From JADGGV01 sp035715725 (lineage in GTDB: Bacteria; Gemmatimonadota; Gemmatimonadetes; Longimicrobiales; RSA9), in contig DASTKT010000142.1 of the NCBI GenBank assembly GCA_035715725.1, positions 29,772 through 93,771 on the forward strand: a DNA stretch of 64,000 nt. The letters run 5' to 3'. The translations under genes were made by a program, and so were the position numbers. Shown one piece after another: positions 24,400 through 31,136 of this stretch; the stretch's first letter is position 1; each line of letters starts with the position of its first letter. The notes beneath the pieces are model-generated. The model was not told the origin of the DNA. It made no database searches and saw only the letters and a program-made list of their open reading frames with translations.

Positions 24400-24996
24400 T
24401 CAGCTCTTGACGACCCGGACCGGCACCACGATCCGGGTGTTCTGCCACTCCAGCACCAGATCCGACCCCGCGGAACCGACCGGCGTCGCGCGGATCGTGA
24501 ACGTCTCCACCGGCGCCTTCAACGCCTGCGCCACCACCTTGCCCCGACCGACCTCCTGCGCCTGCACGCTCGGGTAATCCGCCTCGATCCCCCACTGCGC
24601 CGTCGAGCGGTTCACGATCACCGTCCACGCCTTTGGGTCGGGGATCGTGTAGAGCGAGTACGAGCCCGCCGGGACCCGCACACCCGCGATGCTCGCCGCC
24701 ACCGGCAGGTGGATCGTCGTCGGCTCGTTGGCGCCCGTCCGCCAGACCTTGCCGTACGGCACCCGCTCCCCGCCGATCATCGTCCGGCCCCGCAGCGAGG
24801 GCCGCGAGTAGCAGATCCGCCCCGTCGCCCCCGCCAGCGCGATCGCCGTCGAATCGTACGGGCTCGCCCGTCCCGCCACCTTCGCCTGCGGCCGGCAGTG
24901 CGTATCCACCGCAGTCGCCTTCTGCTGCGCTCCCGCCGCCGAGGCACCGGCCAGCACGGCCAGGGCGGTCACCACGAACGTCGTCCGGCGCTTCAT
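24400..24996 (-). CDS. Exported DUF2911 family protein
   Basis: A 198-residue secreted protein: signal peptide MKRRTTFVVTALAVLAGASAAGAQ, then a DUF2911 domain recognised by YGKVWRTGANEPTTIHL, VPAGSYSLYTIPD and WTVIVNRSTAQWGIE. Function is unknown in the family. It is common in Bacteroidota and Gemmatimonadota, which supports the phylum guess. The ATG at 24996 is preceded by GGAGGAGG. It is followed closely by the hydrolase gene. Confidence 0.88.
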   Translation of the reverse strand: MKRRTTFVVTALAVLAGASAAGAQQKATAVDTHCRPQAKVAGRASPYDSTAIALAGATGRICYSRPSLRGRTMIGGERVPYGKVWRTGANEPTTIHLPVAASIAGVRVPAGSYSLYTIPDPKAWTVIVNRSTAQWGIEADYPSVQAQEVGRGKVVAQALKAPVETFTIRATPVGSAGSDLVLEWQNTRIVVPVRVVKS

Positions 24997-25091
24997 CCTT
25001 CGGCCTCCTCCGATCGGTCCGTACGCCCGCGGGCGCCAACGCCCGCGCATCCGCCGGAATGAATAGCCGGACCGCCCGGGGACCGCCACGC

Positions 25092-25730
25092 TCAGCCGTT
25101 TCGCATCACCCGGCGCCACGAGAAGTACGAGTAGACCGCCGGAACGCCGCTGGCCAGCGCGATCCCGGAGACGACGACCCACGCCCGCAGCGGCGGTCGC
25201 AGCGGCAGCGCCGCCAGAACGACCAGCCCGCCGAGGACGAACGTCTTCCCCGCCAGCCGGTGCGTCTCCCGCCACACCTGCTCGCTCGACAGCGTCCACG
25301 GCGTCCGCACCCCGATCCACCAGTTCGAGCGCACCCGCGGCATGTAGTTCCCCAGCACGAGGAGGCTCACACCCACGATCGCGAGGATCACCTGCGTCGG
25401 GTCCATCGGCCACCCGAGCGCGTACCCCAGCGTCGCCACCTCCACGGCCGCGAACAGCAGGATCACCACGTTCACGACGATCCAGAACGTCTCGTCGAAC
25501 CGCTGATAATGCTCCCGCCGCGGATCGATCCGCCGCAGCAGCGGGAGAAGCAGCCGGAGTGCGGCCGCCAGCGCCGGCAGCAGCCACGCCCACCCCCGGG
25601 ACCGCCACTCCGACACCTCCCCCGCCGTGTTCCAGTGCACCGGGATCCTCGCCGGCAGGCGGCCGTAGACCACGGCCACGAACACCGCCATCGCCACGAT
25701 CACCACGGGGCCGAGCCAGCGCCGGCTCAT
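25092..25730 (-). CDS. SdpI-family membrane protein
   Basis: Polytopic inner-membrane protein (212 residues, about six transmembrane segments). It begins with a DUF1648-like segment (RLPARIPVHWNTAGEVSEWRSR). The later part carries the SdpI motif GNYMPRVRSNWWIGVRTPWTLSSEQVWRETHRLAG. In Bacillus, SdpI is the immunity protein against the SdpC killing peptide and signals to SdpR (established). Most homologues have no SdpC partner, and none is seen here. The ATG at 25730 overlaps the upstream regulator stop (ATGA), making a two-gene operon. Confidence 0.88.
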   Translation of the reverse strand: MSRRWLGPVVIVAMAVFVAVVYGRLPARIPVHWNTAGEVSEWRSRGWAWLLPALAAALRLLLPLLRRIDPRREHYQRFDETFWIVVNVVILLFAAVEVATLGYALGWPMDPTQVILAIVGVSLLVLGNYMPRVRSNWWIGVRTPWTLSSEQVWRETHRLAGKTFVLGGLVVLAALPLRPPLRAWVVVSGIALASGVPAVYSYFSWRRVMRNG

Positions 25731-26014
25731 CGCTCCCCGCCGATCCCGAAAAAGTCCATCATCTCCTCCAGGAACTCCTGAAAGACCGTGCTGTTCAGCG
25801 AGTACACGATGTTGCGCCCCTCCCGCTCCGCCTCCACCAACCCCGCCTCCCGCAGCACGTTCAGGTGATGCGACACCGACGCGTGCGTCATCGGAAACCG
25901 CGCCGCGATCTCCCCCGCCGTCAGCTCCCCCGCGCGCAGCGCCCGCAGGATCTCCCGCCGGGTCGGGTCCGCCAGTGCCCGGATCGTCTGGTCCACGCGT
26001 CGCCCCCGAGACAT
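25727..26014 (-). CDS. ArsR/SdpR-type winged-helix autorepressor
   Basis: A 95-residue metalloregulator-fold repressor. It starts RRVDQTIRALADPTRREILRAL, the winged helix-turn-helix follows (TAGEIAARFPMTHASVSHHLNVL), and the wing is LVEAEREGRNIVYSLN. It lacks the CxCxxC metal site of ArsR proper and matches the SdpR branch, which is paired with SdpI. A perfect palindrome covers its start codon and -10 region (26013-26032), so it most likely represses itself and the SdpI-like gene. Few or no bases precede the ATG in the predicted transcript, and no ribosome-binding site is visible. Confidence 0.88.
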   Translation of the reverse strand: MSRGRRVDQTIRALADPTRREILRALRAGELTAGEIAARFPMTHASVSHHLNVLREAGLVEAEREGRNIVYSLNSTVFQEFLEEMMDFFGIGGER

Positions 26015-26058
26015 TTAGAAGGTGATCTAAATATTCGGCGGACCGCGACGGGCGTCAA
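26013..26058 (-). promoter_or_regulatory. Promoter and palindromic operator of the sdpR/sdpI-type operon
   Basis: Arms ATTTAGA (26013-26019) and TCTAAAT (26026-26032) form a perfect 7-bp inverted repeat with a 6-bp centre. It is an A+T island in very GC-rich DNA, overlapping the regulator's ATG. On the minus strand TTGACG (26058-26053) and TATTTA (26033-26028) are 19 bp apart, placing the -10 inside the palindrome. Binding there would block transcription. Confidence 0.7.
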
Positions 26059-26075
26059 GGCGGGGCGAGGTGCGC

Positions 26076-27095
26076 TCAGTCCTCGCGGAAGTAGGTGAAG
26101 CCCATGGCGTCGTGGACGCGGGCCATGGTGACGCGGGCGACGTCGCGGGTGCGGCGGTTGCCCTCGTGGAGGATCTCGTCGACGAGGTGGGGCATGGCGG
26201 CGAAGTGGGCGCGGCGCTCGCGCATGGGCTCGAGGAAGGCGTTGAGGGCGGCGGCGAGCTTGCGCTTGACCTCGACATCGCCGACGCGGCCGGCGCGATA
26301 GCGGGCCTTGAGGTCGTCGACCTCGTCGACGTCGGGGTTGAAGAGGTCGTGGTAGATGAAGACGGGGTTGCCCTCGACGGTGCCGGGGATGTCGGCGCGG
26401 ACGCGGTTGGGGTCGGTATACATCTGCATGACGCGCTGACGGACGACGTCGGCGGAGTCGGAGAGGAAGATGGCGTTGTCGAGGGACTTGGACATCTTCT
26501 GCTCGCCGTAGATTCCGGGGAGCGTGGGGACGTCGGCCATGAGGACGTCGGGCTCGGGGAAGACGTCGCCGTAGAGGTAGTTGAAGCGGCGGGCGAGTTC
26601 GCGGGTGACCTCGACGTGGGGGATGTTGTCCTTGCCGACGGGGACGAGGTCGGCGCGGGGGAGCAGGATGTCGGCGGCCTGGAGGACGGGGTAGCCGACG
26701 AGGCCGAAGGGGAGCGCCTCGAGGTGCGCGGCCTCGGCCATGTCCTTGATGCTGGGGATGCGCTCGAGGCGGGGGAGCGTGACGAGCATCCCGAGGATGA
26801 GCGCGAGCTCGGAGGTCTCGGGGATCGCCGACTGGACGAAGATGGTGCTGCGCTCGGGGTCGATGCCGGCGGCGAGGTAGTCGAGGACCATCTCGCGGAT
26901 GTGGCCGGGGATCTCGGCGATGGCCTCCTTCTCGGGCCGCGTGGTGAGCGCGTGGAGGTCGGCGATGATGAAGAAGCAGTCGAATTCGGACTGGAGCCGG
27001 ACGCGCGCGGCGAGGCTTCCCACCCAGTGTCCCAGGTGGAGTCGACCGGTGGGCCGGTCTCCAGTCAGGATCCGCTTTCGAGCGTTGGCGTCCAC
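26076..27095 (-). CDS. trpS: Tryptophan--tRNA ligase
   Basis: Class Ic aminoacyl-tRNA synthetase (339 residues) charging tRNA-Trp. The HIGH-type motif appears in ILTGDRPTGRLHLGHWVGSL, the family stretches GYPVLQAADILL and VPVGKDNIPHVEVTRELARR are present, and the KMSKS loop is at 200-204 (EQKMSKSLDN). The length is normal for TrpS. The start is GTG at 27095 with GGAGG 6 nt before it; an upstream frame extension to 27161 has no support. A reasonable promoter lies at 27205-27234. The gene ends 62 nt from the sdpR-type start region and is transcribed in the same direction. Confidence 0.95.
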   Translation of the reverse strand: MDANARKRILTGDRPTGRLHLGHWVGSLAARVRLQSEFDCFFIIADLHALTTRPEKEAIAEIPGHIREMVLDYLAAGIDPERSTIFVQSAIPETSELALILGMLVTLPRLERIPSIKDMAEAAHLEALPFGLVGYPVLQAADILLPRADLVPVGKDNIPHVEVTRELARRFNYLYGDVFPEPDVLMADVPTLPGIYGEQKMSKSLDNAIFLSDSADVVRQRVMQMYTDPNRVRADIPGTVEGNPVFIYHDLFNPDVDEVDDLKARYRAGRVGDVEVKRKLAAALNAFLEPMRERRAHFAAMPHLVDEILHEGNRRTRDVARVTMARVHDAMGFTYFRED

Positions 27096-27204
27096 GCATG
27101 CCTCCGAAGGGCTCGGCCGGCGCCGTGCCGGCTGGTTTCTGGCTGAATCCGGCGGGCGCAACTCGCGTTCCCGGGCGGCGCGTCGCCGGGAATAATTGTT
27201 GCCT

Positions 27205-27234
27205 GTTAGACGACCTCGGTCACACCACCGTCAA
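27205..27234 (-). promoter_or_regulatory. Putative trpS promoter
   Basis: Minus strand TTGACG (27234-27229) and TCTAAC (27210-27205) with an 18-bp spacer. Transcription would start about 100 nt before the trpS GTG. The region is divergent with the DUF892 gene. Confidence 0.45.
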
Positions 27235-27261
27235 CTCGATCTTCACCCCTCGGAGGGCCGG

Positions 27262-27789
27262 ATGCCGGTCAACACGCTCAAGGACCTGCTGCGCCACGTC
27301 TTGGGCGGCCTCTACCAGGGCGAGCAGGAACGCTTGCCGCTGTTGGATGCCATGGAAACCGAGACGCACAGCCGCCTGCTGCGGGATCGCCTGCGGCGCA
27401 GCCGCGAGGAGGCCCGGCAGCACACCACCACGCTGGAGCGCTGCTTCGAGCTGTTCGGGAGCGATCCACCTCGCGCCACCTGCGCGGCGGTCCGCGGGAT
27501 CGCCGAGGAGCGGCGGGCCTTCATTCGGGACGGGGCCGCACCACCGGTGATGGAGGCCTACCACATGGATGTGGCGCTCCGGTGCGGCGCGTACATGTCG
27601 GCCGCGTATCGGAGCGCCGCCGCCGTCAGCCGCGAGGCGGAGCAGGGCGACATCGCCCGGTTGCTGGAGGCGAGCCTGCGCCAGGAGGTCGAGGCCGCCG
27701 ACTGGATCGAGAGCCACCGCCCCGACGTGCTCGCCGAGGTCCGGCCTCAGCCGGTCGAGCGCGCCGCCCTCGCCGGCCGCTCCGGCTAG
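27262..27789 (+). CDS. DUF892 (YciF-like, ferritin-fold) protein
   Basis: A 175-residue all-helical protein of the DUF892/YciF type, a ferritin-like four-helix bundle linked to stress responses (family knowledge; biochemical role unsettled). The N-terminal helix TLKDLLRHVLGGLYQGEQERLPLL, with EEARQHTTTLERCFELFG after it, is typical. Candidate Glu/His metal ligands lie in ETETHSRLL, ARQHTTTLE and MEAYHMDVAL. The ATG at 27262 has GGAGG 7 nt upstream. It is divergent from trpS and convergent with the next gene. Confidence 0.8.
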   Translation: MPVNTLKDLLRHVLGGLYQGEQERLPLLDAMETETHSRLLRDRLRRSREEARQHTTTLERCFELFGSDPPRATCAAVRGIAEERRAFIRDGAAPPVMEAYHMDVALRCGAYMSAAYRSAAAVSREAEQGDIARLLEASLRQEVEAADWIESHRPDVLAEVRPQPVERAALAGRSG

Positions 27790-27802
27790 CTCAGGCCGGT
27801 GC

Positions 27803-28306
27803 TCACGCCGCCCGGCCGGCCTTCCCCGCCATCCGCCGCAGGTACGCGATGGCGTCGGTGGCCTGCCGGGCGTTAAAGCCCGCCTCGAGCCGCGCCACCA
27901 CCCGCTCCCGGATGTCCTCCGAGATCTGCTCCGACGCGACCAGCTCCCGGATCTCGTCGAGCTGCTCGGCCGTCGCCGGCGTCTCCTGCTCCAGCCGCTC
28001 CTGCGCCGAGCGCGACGTCGGGAAGTTCAGGTTCGCCAGCGCCCGCCCGATCGCCGACGTCTCGCAGTTCTCGATGAAGCTCGTCCTGTTCACGTACCCC
28101 GCCCCTTCCCGCTCGTACGCCCACCCCGTCGTCGGGCAGCCGTCCTCGCGGTCGCGGTACACCGTCGCCTTGAAGACGACGAGATCGCCCTCCAGCCGGA
28201 CCATCTCCGTCTGGATCGACCCCTCCGGGTACCGCGCGTAGAATGCACGGATCCGCTCGGCGACGTCCACGTAGTCCTTCATGTCGAAAGCGTTGTCCCT
28301 CGCCAT
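27803..28306 (-). CDS. Phage-type ssDNA-binding/annealing-like protein
   Basis: A 167-residue protein whose N-terminal part (KDYVDVAERIRAFYARYPEG, LVVFKATVYRD, GWAYEREG) and central SFIENCETSAIGRALANLNF resemble a family common in actinobacteriophages and in ERF/Rad52-like annealing proteins, which share the ETSAxGRAL signature. The C-terminal half is helical and acidic. The role is inferred as ssDNA annealing in recombination or replication, with moderate confidence. No other phage gene is near. The ATG at 28306 has GAGGTGG just upstream; a TTG at 28324 would add six residues. Confidence 0.55.
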   Translation of the reverse strand: MARDNAFDMKDYVDVAERIRAFYARYPEGSIQTEMVRLEGDLVVFKATVYRDREDGCPTTGWAYEREGAGYVNRTSFIENCETSAIGRALANLNFPTSRSAQERLEQETPATAEQLDEIRELVASEQISEDIRERVVARLEAGFNARQATDAIAYLRRMAGKAGRAA

Positions 28307-28454
28307 AACCACCTCTGCTGCCAAGGACTTCTGCCCGTTGTGTCACGGCTCGTGTACTACCCCCTCCGCGGGGGTCCGTTCCCGAACAAACACCGTAAGC
28401 TGGAGGGTATGTCTCTTGCGCCCGATGGAGGCGGAGACAGCCGTGGGAGGCGCC

Positions 28455-28781
28455 ATGGAGGAGTACGAATCGGTGGCGAGGACGCCGGAGGTCGGGCCGG
28501 GGCAGGTGCGGGAGGTGGAGGCGCACGGCGAGACGCTGGCGCTGCTGAACGTGGGCCAGACGTACTACGCGGTGGATGCCCGGTGTCCGGCGGACGGGAC
28601 GAATCTGGCGCGGGAAGGGCGGCTGAAGGGGGAGCTGCTGGTGTGCCCGGAGGACGAGGCGGCGTACGACGTCCGGACGGGCGAGCGGGTGGGGAGCGAC
28701 GGTGCGCAAGGGCTGCAGAGCTACGCGATCCGCGTGGAGGGGAACGTGATCCGCGTCGGTCCGGCGCTCGAGCGGGAGTGA
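28455..28781 (+). CDS. Rieske-like ferredoxin lacking the His ligands
   Basis: Small 108-residue protein with the Rieske/NirD fold pattern: YYAVDARCPADGTNL and LLVCPEDEAAYDVRTGERVG align with the two ligand loops. A functional 2Fe-2S Rieske site needs C-x-H and C-x-x-H. Here the Cys are kept (44 and 64), but the His positions are Ala46 and Asp67, so a normal Rieske cluster cannot form. It may be a structural or regulatory derivative. The ATG at 28455 is preceded by GGGAGG. It is transcribed away from the annealing-like gene. Confidence 0.75.
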   Translation: MEEYESVARTPEVGPGQVREVEAHGETLALLNVGQTYYAVDARCPADGTNLAREGRLKGELLVCPEDEAAYDVRTGERVGSDGAQGLQSYAIRVEGNVIRVGPALERE

Positions 28782-28798
28782 GGTGGCAGGCGGGGGGC

Positions 28799-29095
28799 TC
28801 ACGCCCGGCGCGTGTCGGGCGCGGCGATCGGCCGGGCTTCGCGGAGCAACTGGCTCAGCTCGTGATCGAAAAGCTCGTGGAAGCGTCCGCGGGGGATGAG
28901 TGCCTCGAAGGACGGGCGCTCGGCGCCGTCGCGGAAGAAGTGGACAGCCTCGATGAGGCCGAAGCCGACGCGACCGGTCCCGGCCATGCCGCCGCCGGCG
29001 AGGCGCGCGATCCACGGCCGCCCGGCGTGGATGAAGGCGCGCCCTTCGGGCGGCGACGGCTCCGGCGGCGCAGCGTTGCCGTTGGAGGCATTCAT
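28799..29095 (-). CDS. Hypothetical protein downstream of queD
   Basis: Unrecognised 98-residue protein starting MNASNGNAAPPEPSPPEGRA. The rest (FIHAGRPWIARLAGGGMAGT, GFGLIEAVHFFRDG, RPSFEALIPRGRFHELFDHE) has alternating strands and a helical acidic tail; no signal or membrane segment. The ATG at 29095 overlaps the queD stop (ATGA), so it is translated with queD. The coupling is the best evidence that it is real. No function is proposed. Confidence 0.65.
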   Translation of the reverse strand: MNASNGNAAPPEPSPPEGRAFIHAGRPWIARLAGGGMAGTGRVGFGLIEAVHFFRDGAERPSFEALIPRGRFHELFDHELSQLLREARPIAAPDTRRA

Positions 29096-29532
29096 TCGGC
29101 CACCGGGGCGTCGCCGCCGAAATAATCCACGTAGAACGTTTCGTCCTCGTGCAGGCGCAGGCGGCGGAGCCGCATGGGCGCGGGGAGCGCGGCCTCGATG
29201 CGCGGCCAGAGGTAGACGAGGAGGTTCTCGGTCGTGGGGATGGCGTTCCCCGGGCCGAACTCGGGCACCGCATGGTTGAGGTGCTGGTGGTCGAGCGGCG
29301 CGAGCACCTGCTCGCGGAGGACGGCGTCGAGGCGATCCAGGTCGGCGGAAAAGCCGGTGCTCGGGTCGATGGGGCTGTCGACGGACACCTCGAGCAGGTA
29401 GTTGTGGCCGTGTCCGTGCGGGTTGGCGCACGCGCCGAAGACGCGGCGATTCTCGTCGTCGCTCCAGTCGGGACGGTGGTAGCGGTGGGCCGCGGAGAAG
29501 CGGATTTTTCGCGTGAGCCGGGCGCTGAGCAT
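29092..29532 (-). CDS. queD: 6-carboxy-tetrahydropterin synthase / PTPS-family protein
   Basis: Zinc enzyme of the PTPS/QueD family (146 residues), making 6-carboxy-tetrahydropterin for queuosine or 7-deazapurine synthesis. Zinc ligands are seen in RFSAAHRYHR and in the HGHGH motif of FGACANPHGHGHNY, which also supplies the catalytic Cys. The later LDHQHLNHAVPEF and PTTENLLVYLW motifs are also standard. The ATG at 29532 begins the conserved first strand. No other queuosine gene is nearby, so a pterin-related role in the broader family cannot be excluded. Confidence 0.88.
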   Translation of the reverse strand: MLSARLTRKIRFSAAHRYHRPDWSDDENRRVFGACANPHGHGHNYLLEVSVDSPIDPSTGFSADLDRLDAVLREQVLAPLDHQHLNHAVPEFGPGNAIPTTENLLVYLWPRIEAALPAPMRLRRLRLHEDETFYVDYFGGDAPVAE

Positions 29533-29835
29533 CCGGGAAGGTAGGCGCGGCCGCGCGGCGCGTCCAGGGGCGACGAAACCGGCGTGGCCGGATACTTGCG
29601 GCCGGCTCGTGCGGACCGGAGCGCGGGGCCGGGCGACGGGCGCCGCCGACACCTTCACCGGAGGGGGACCGTCGCGAGGCGGTCCGGCAGGAACTCGAGA
29701 TGCACGAGGCATGGAACGCGTAGGCGGCTGCGGGCCACCGACCGCGGGAGTCGGTGTCGGATTCGTGGCAGGGGCCGCCTCGGACCGGATGTCCGGACCC
29801 GCCCTTTCGGGCGCACCTCCTCATCGCAGGGAAGC
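29533..29835. other. Divergent intergenic region with two small palindromes
   Basis: About 300 nt between queD and the receiver gene, without a supported gene. It holds the palindrome CCGGATGTCCGG (29785-29796) and a short hairpin cGCCCtttcGGGCg (29800-29813), which lies just before the receiver gene's ribosome-binding site and could modulate its translation. No clear promoter is seen. Confidence 0.4.
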
Positions 29836-30264
29836 GTGAAGTTCGCGACGATGCAATCGGCCACGGACCCGCTGGCAGGACGCCAGACTCTTCGGATCCT
29901 CATCGCGGAGGATCACCTGGACAGCCGAGATGCACTCCGGGCGCTGCTGGAGGCGTTCGGCTACGCGGTGCTGGTCGCGACGAACGGGCAGGAGGCGGTG
30001 GAGGCGGCGCTGAGCGAGACGCCGGATCTGATCCTGATGGACATCATGATGCCGGTGCTGGACGGGTTCGAGGCGACGCGGCTCTTGCGGCGCCACCCGG
30101 AGACGCGGCGGACGCCGATCATCGCGGTGACGGCGATGGAGGGCGCCCGCGAGCTGGCGCTCCATGCCGGCGCCGACGACTACGTGCGCAAGCCGATCGA
30201 CATCCGGGCGCTGCTGGCGAAGGTGAGCGGCCTGCTGGAGCGCGAGGGCGGGCGGCCGGCGTGA
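29836..30264 (+). CDS. Stand-alone response-regulator receiver protein
   Basis: CheY-like single-domain response regulator (142 residues). The acidic pocket is in LRILIAEDHLDS, the phospho-acceptor Asp in LILMDIMMPVLDGFEATRL, the conserved Thr in IIAVTAM and the Lys in DDYVRKPIDIRALLAKV. There is no output domain, so it acts by protein contact or phosphotransfer. The start is GTG at 29836 with AGGGAAG just before; an in-frame ATG at 29851 is the alternative. No kinase is adjacent; the large PAS kinase at 49481 is one candidate partner in this window (speculative). Confidence 0.9.
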   Translation: MKFATMQSATDPLAGRQTLRILIAEDHLDSRDALRALLEAFGYAVLVATNGQEAVEAALSETPDLILMDIMMPVLDGFEATRLLRRHPETRRTPIIAVTAMEGARELALHAGADDYVRKPIDIRALLAKVSGLLEREGGRPA

Positions 30265-30277
30265 GTGCGTGGCCCGG

Positions 30278-30328
30278 CACGAACGACGAGGGGCGCCCGA
30301 TCGGATCGGGCGCCCCTCGTCGTTCGTG
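30278..30328. terminator. Long perfect GC-rich inverted repeat (25-bp arms)
   Basis: Arms 30278-30302 and 30304-30328 are perfectly complementary around a single G. It lies 14 nt after the receiver stop and before the convergent HNH stop, so it may terminate from both sides. No T-run is present. The perfection of the repeat is unusual for a simple terminator. Confidence 0.55.
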
Positions 30329-30367
30329 GTGCGGGGCTTCGTGGTGCGGGGCTTCGTGGTGCGCGGA
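30323..30367. repeat. 15-bp tandem repeat, three copies
   Basis: The unit TTCGTGGTGCGGGGC is present twice exactly (30323-30337, 30338-30352) and a third time with two changes (30353-30367). It starts within the right arm of the preceding hairpin and runs towards the end of the HNH gene. Confidence 0.85.
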
Positions 30368-30391
30368 GCCGGACGTGGCGCGCCCGGCGGC

Positions 30392-30961
30392 TCAAGCGGC
30401 GGCGTCCGCCTCTCCGACCTGGAGCGCGCGCAGCACGTCCTCGCCGTAGAAGAGGCGGATGTACTTGGCCTGCACGGGGGTGATCTTCCGCACGGCCCAG
30501 ACGAGCTCGACGTAGTTCGGCTCGACCGGGAGGTGGATCGGGTGCATCCCGGCCTCGGCCGGCAGGTGGTTGCCCTTGCGGTTGTTACAGGCGGAGCACG
30601 CCGTGACGACGTTGCTCCACGAGTTGTCGCCGCCACGCGAGACCGGGAGGATGTGGTCGCGCGTCAGGAACTCGCGGCCGCGCAGCTGCCCGCGGTGGCG
30701 GCCGCAATACTGGCAGCGGTAGCCGTCGCGGGCGAAGAGGAACGTGTTGGTGACCTGCCGGCGGTACTTGCGCGGGACGTGGATGTAGCGGACCAGGCGG
30801 ATGACGGTCGGGCATGGCAGGTCCCGCTTCGCGGACCGGAAAACCCGCGCGTCGTCCACCTCGAGGATCTCCGCTTTCTGGTCGATGACCAGCCGGAGCG
30901 CCCGTCGGACGGGCAAGATGGTGAGAGGCTCGAACGAGGCGTTCAGCGCCAGACAGCCCAT
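30392..30961 (-). CDS. HNH endonuclease family protein
   Basis: A 189-residue HNH protein of the widespread chromosomal type that begins LALNASFEPLTILPVRRAL. The zinc-bound nuclease core is CQYCGRHRGQLRGREFLTRDHILPVSRGGDNSWSNV followed by ACSACNNRKGN (CxxC, DH, N, CxxC). The C-terminal region is YVELVWAVRKITPVQAKYI. The biological substrate is unknown; such proteins are common single-copy genes, not part of a mobile element here. The ATG at 30961 fits the conserved N-terminus, although GGAGGAGG lies further upstream than usual. Confidence 0.9.
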   Translation of the reverse strand: MGCLALNASFEPLTILPVRRALRLVIDQKAEILEVDDARVFRSAKRDLPCPTVIRLVRYIHVPRKYRRQVTNTFLFARDGYRCQYCGRHRGQLRGREFLTRDHILPVSRGGDNSWSNVVTACSACNNRKGNHLPAEAGMHPIHLPVEPNYVELVWAVRKITPVQAKYIRLFYGEDVLRALQVGEADAAA

Positions 30962-31136
30962 GCTCGTAGTGGCTTCCTCCTCCTGGGTCGCCGGTATTCT
31001 ACCTCGCGGCGGCAGCTTTGTTCGCGCCGGATCGACCTGGATGGAGGAAGCTTAGCGCCGAAACGTCACCGAAAGCAATACACCTCCGTCACGATCCGGC
31101 GGCGGACCCGGGCGGGCGGAGCCGCGGGCGCGCAGG

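Noticed and set aside
22847..24577. Open frame opposite the alpha/beta hydrolase
   Set aside because: Composition dominated by Arg and no family motif; the minus-strand gene has a signal peptide, nucleophile elbow and ribosome-binding site.
27096..27261. T-box leader in front of trpS
   Set aside because: No T-box sequence (TGGnACCGCG) or antiterminator structure can be recognised in the region before the gene.
28376..28390. LexA-like palindrome GTTCCCGAAC upstream of the annealing-like gene
   Set aside because: A short half-site match only; the consensus for this phylum is unknown and the chance of a random GTTC-N2-GAAC is high.
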